Positions 62,004-64,000 of a stretch of 64,000 bases of DNA are shown here, one piece after another; the stretch's first letter is position 1; each line of letters starts with the position of its first letter. A model generated the notes under the pieces. The model saw only the letters and a list, made by a program, of their open reading frames with translations, had not been told where the DNA came from and did not search any database. The position numbers and the translations under genes were made by a program. The DNA is from Zhengitettix transpicula. Lineage: Eukaryota > Arthropoda > Insecta > Orthoptera > Tetrigidae. The stretch spans positions 540,598-604,597 of the forward strand of contig JAYJMR010000015.1 in assembly GCA_037074705.1 (NCBI GenBank), written 5' to 3'.

Positions 62004-64000
62004 TTACATTTTAAACAAACATTTCGAGCTTTTTTGCCACAACATACGAATACTTTTAAAAAAAATGGCTCTTATTCTATTTCCGATAATGAAAAATATT
62101 TCGAAAAGTTTTATTCGTATTCTAATTCTGATTTCATAAAAAATTTACTCCATTTCGCTACAATAGGACGATTTTTTGAGACAATTTAAAAACTTTTTCA
62201 ACGTCTAACTGATGAATTACAAAAATGTTTACCGTACTGTTCCTTGTAAATTTAAGTGACTATAAATATATCGATATCTTGAACACTGTTGATAAATCAA
62301 ACTGAAAACTCGCTAATAAAGTACAGATTCTGCATGTACGTTGCGATTCGGCTATTTGTAACATTTATGCTTTGGGTTTCGTCAAAATTACGCATTGCAT
62401 CGCTAAACAGTAGAAATATCTAATATAAATATACTTTATTTTATTCAAAATTACATTTTAACAAACATTTCGAGCACTTTACCCACATCATACGAATAAT
62501 TTTTAAGAAAATGTCTCTTCTTCTAATCCTGAAAAAGAGAAATATTTCGAAAAGTTTTATTCGTATTAGAATTCTGATTTCATAAAAAATTTACGCATTT
62601 TCATTACATTTAAGACAAATTTTTTGAGAAGATTTTAAATATTTATGATTTTCTTACTGATGAATACCAAAAATATTTACCGTATTGTTCCGTGTAAATT
62701 TATGTGATTATAAATATATCGATATCTTGTACACTGTTAAGCAATCTAACAGATATCTCGCTAATAAAGTACAGATTCTGCATATACGTTGCGATTCGGC
62801 TATTTGTAACCTTTATGCTTAAGGTTTCGTCAAAATTACGCATTGCATCGCAAAACAGTAGAGATATCTAAAAAAATATACTCAATTTAATTCAAAATTA
62901 CATTTTATACGAACATTCCTTTTTTTTTTTAGCCACATCAGACAAATACATTTTAAGAAAATGGCTCTATCTCTATTTCCGATAAAGAAGAAAATTTTAA
63001 AAAGTTTTATTCGTATCAGAATTCTGATTTCATAAAAAATTTACTCAATTTCACTACATTAGGACGATTTTTTTGAGACAATTTAAAATATTTTTTAACG
63101 TCTAACTGATGAATAACAAAAATGTTTACCGTAATGTTCCATGTAAATTTAGGTGATTATAAATATATCGATATCTTGAACACTGTTAAGAAGTCTAACT
63201 GAAACCTCACTAATAAAGTACAGATTCTGCATGTACGTTGCGATTCGGCTATTTGTAACCTTTATGCTTAGAGTTTCGTCAAAATAACGCATTGCATGGC
63301 AAAACAGTAAAGATATCTAAAAAAAACATACTTTATTTAATTAATGAATAAATTTTAAACGAACATTCCGAGCTTTTTATCCACATCATACGAAAACTTT
63401 TTAAGAAAAAGGCTCTACTTCTATTTCCGATAAAGAAAAATATTTCGAAAACTTTATTCGTATCAGAATTCTGGTTACATAAAAAATTTATTCAATTTCG
63501 CTACATTAGGAAGATTTTTTTGAGACAATTTAAAATATTTTTTAACGTCTGACTGATGAATAACAAAATTGTTTACCGTAATGTTCCGTGTTAGTTTAAG
63601 TGATTATAAATATATCGATATCTTGAACACTATTAAGATATCTAATTGAAAACTCGCGAATAAAATACAGATTCTGCATGTACGTAGCGATTCGGCTATT
63701 TGTAACCTTTATGCTTTGGGTTTCGTCAAAATTACGCATTGCATCGCAAAACAGTAGAAATATCTAATATAAACATACTTTATTTTATTCAAAATTACAT
63801 TTTAACAAACATTTCGAGCACTTTAGCCACATCATACGAATACTTTTTAAGAAAATGTCTCTTCTTCTAATCCTGAAAAAGAGAAATATTTCGAAAAGTT
63901 TTATTCGTATTAGAATTCTGATTTCATAAAAAATTTACGCATTTTCATTACATTAAGGCAAATTTTTTGAGAAGAATTTAAATATTTATGAACTTCTTAC
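62004..64000 (+). repeat. Satellite array resumes, ~4.5 monomers
   Basis: The 447-bp family returns in the same orientation, starting in mid-monomer at TTACATTTTAAACAAACATT directly after the Helitron 5' end. Anchors occur near 62,235, 62,681, 63,130 and 63,578. These monomers resemble the inner edge of the main array (44,590-45,120), sharing TACGTTGCGATTCGG, CTTTGGGTTTCGTC and GAACACTGTT. They are much less decayed than the monomers at 48,655-52,473. The array runs off the right edge of the window. Confidence 0.93.

Noticed and set aside
61788..62189. 133-codon plus-strand frame, the longest in the window
   Set aside because: It starts in the antisense strand of the Helitron 5' arm, runs through the CATA microsatellite and ends in satellite DNA. 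No recognisable domain.
1..64000. Telomeric repeats or rDNA/tRNA genes
   Set aside because: No TTAGG or TTAGGG runs and no recognisable tRNA or rRNA segments were noticed on either strand.

Overview
This window is non-coding, very AT-rich eukaryotic heterochromatin. I find no credible protein-coding gene, tRNA, rRNA or CRISPR array. The sequence is mostly one head-to-tail satellite with a monomer of about 447 bp, interrupted by a block holding an unrelated short tandem repeat and by a cluster of Helitron-like DNA transposons. The Helitron-type ends and the AT-rich satellite fit an arthropod, probably an insect, pericentromere or centromere. That assignment is inference, because no gene anchors the taxonomy.

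Layout. (1) 1-45,525: main satellite array, about 101 monomers in one orientation, of two subfamilies (A and B). It is built from several overlapping higher-order repeats (HORs): an 8-monomer unit (about 3.57 kb, three copies, one a monomer short), a 10-monomer unit (about 4.47 kb, two copies), a unit of five monomers plus 144 bp (about 2.37 kb, four versions) and a 4-monomer unit (about 1.79 kb, two copies). The last ~0.9 kb decays into strongly diverged monomers. (2) 45,526-48,654: a short stretch of relatively GC-rich unique sequence, then about 15 degenerate copies of an unrelated 150-170 bp repeat. (3) 48,655-52,473: nine old, diverged monomers of the same 447-bp family. (4) 52,474-62,003: Helitron-like elements. 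A 4.96-kb plus-strand element (55,618-60,581) has a TC 5' end, a CTAG 3' end and A/T flanks. It sits inside an older minus-strand relative whose 5' end is at 62,003. Both carry an array of about 280-300-bp GC-skewed minisatellite units, so the cluster reads as a large, imperfect inverted repeat. (5) 62,004-64,000: the satellite resumes in the same orientation.

The sequence suggests recurrent unequal exchange inside the array, which homogenises and reshuffles multi-monomer blocks, with decay of monomers at the edge and transposons lodged among the decayed monomers. All open reading frames of 60-133 codons lie in satellite or minisatellite sequence or cross element junctions, and I consider them fortuitous. 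Boundaries are by eye and generally good to about 10-50 bp unless a junction is described exactly.
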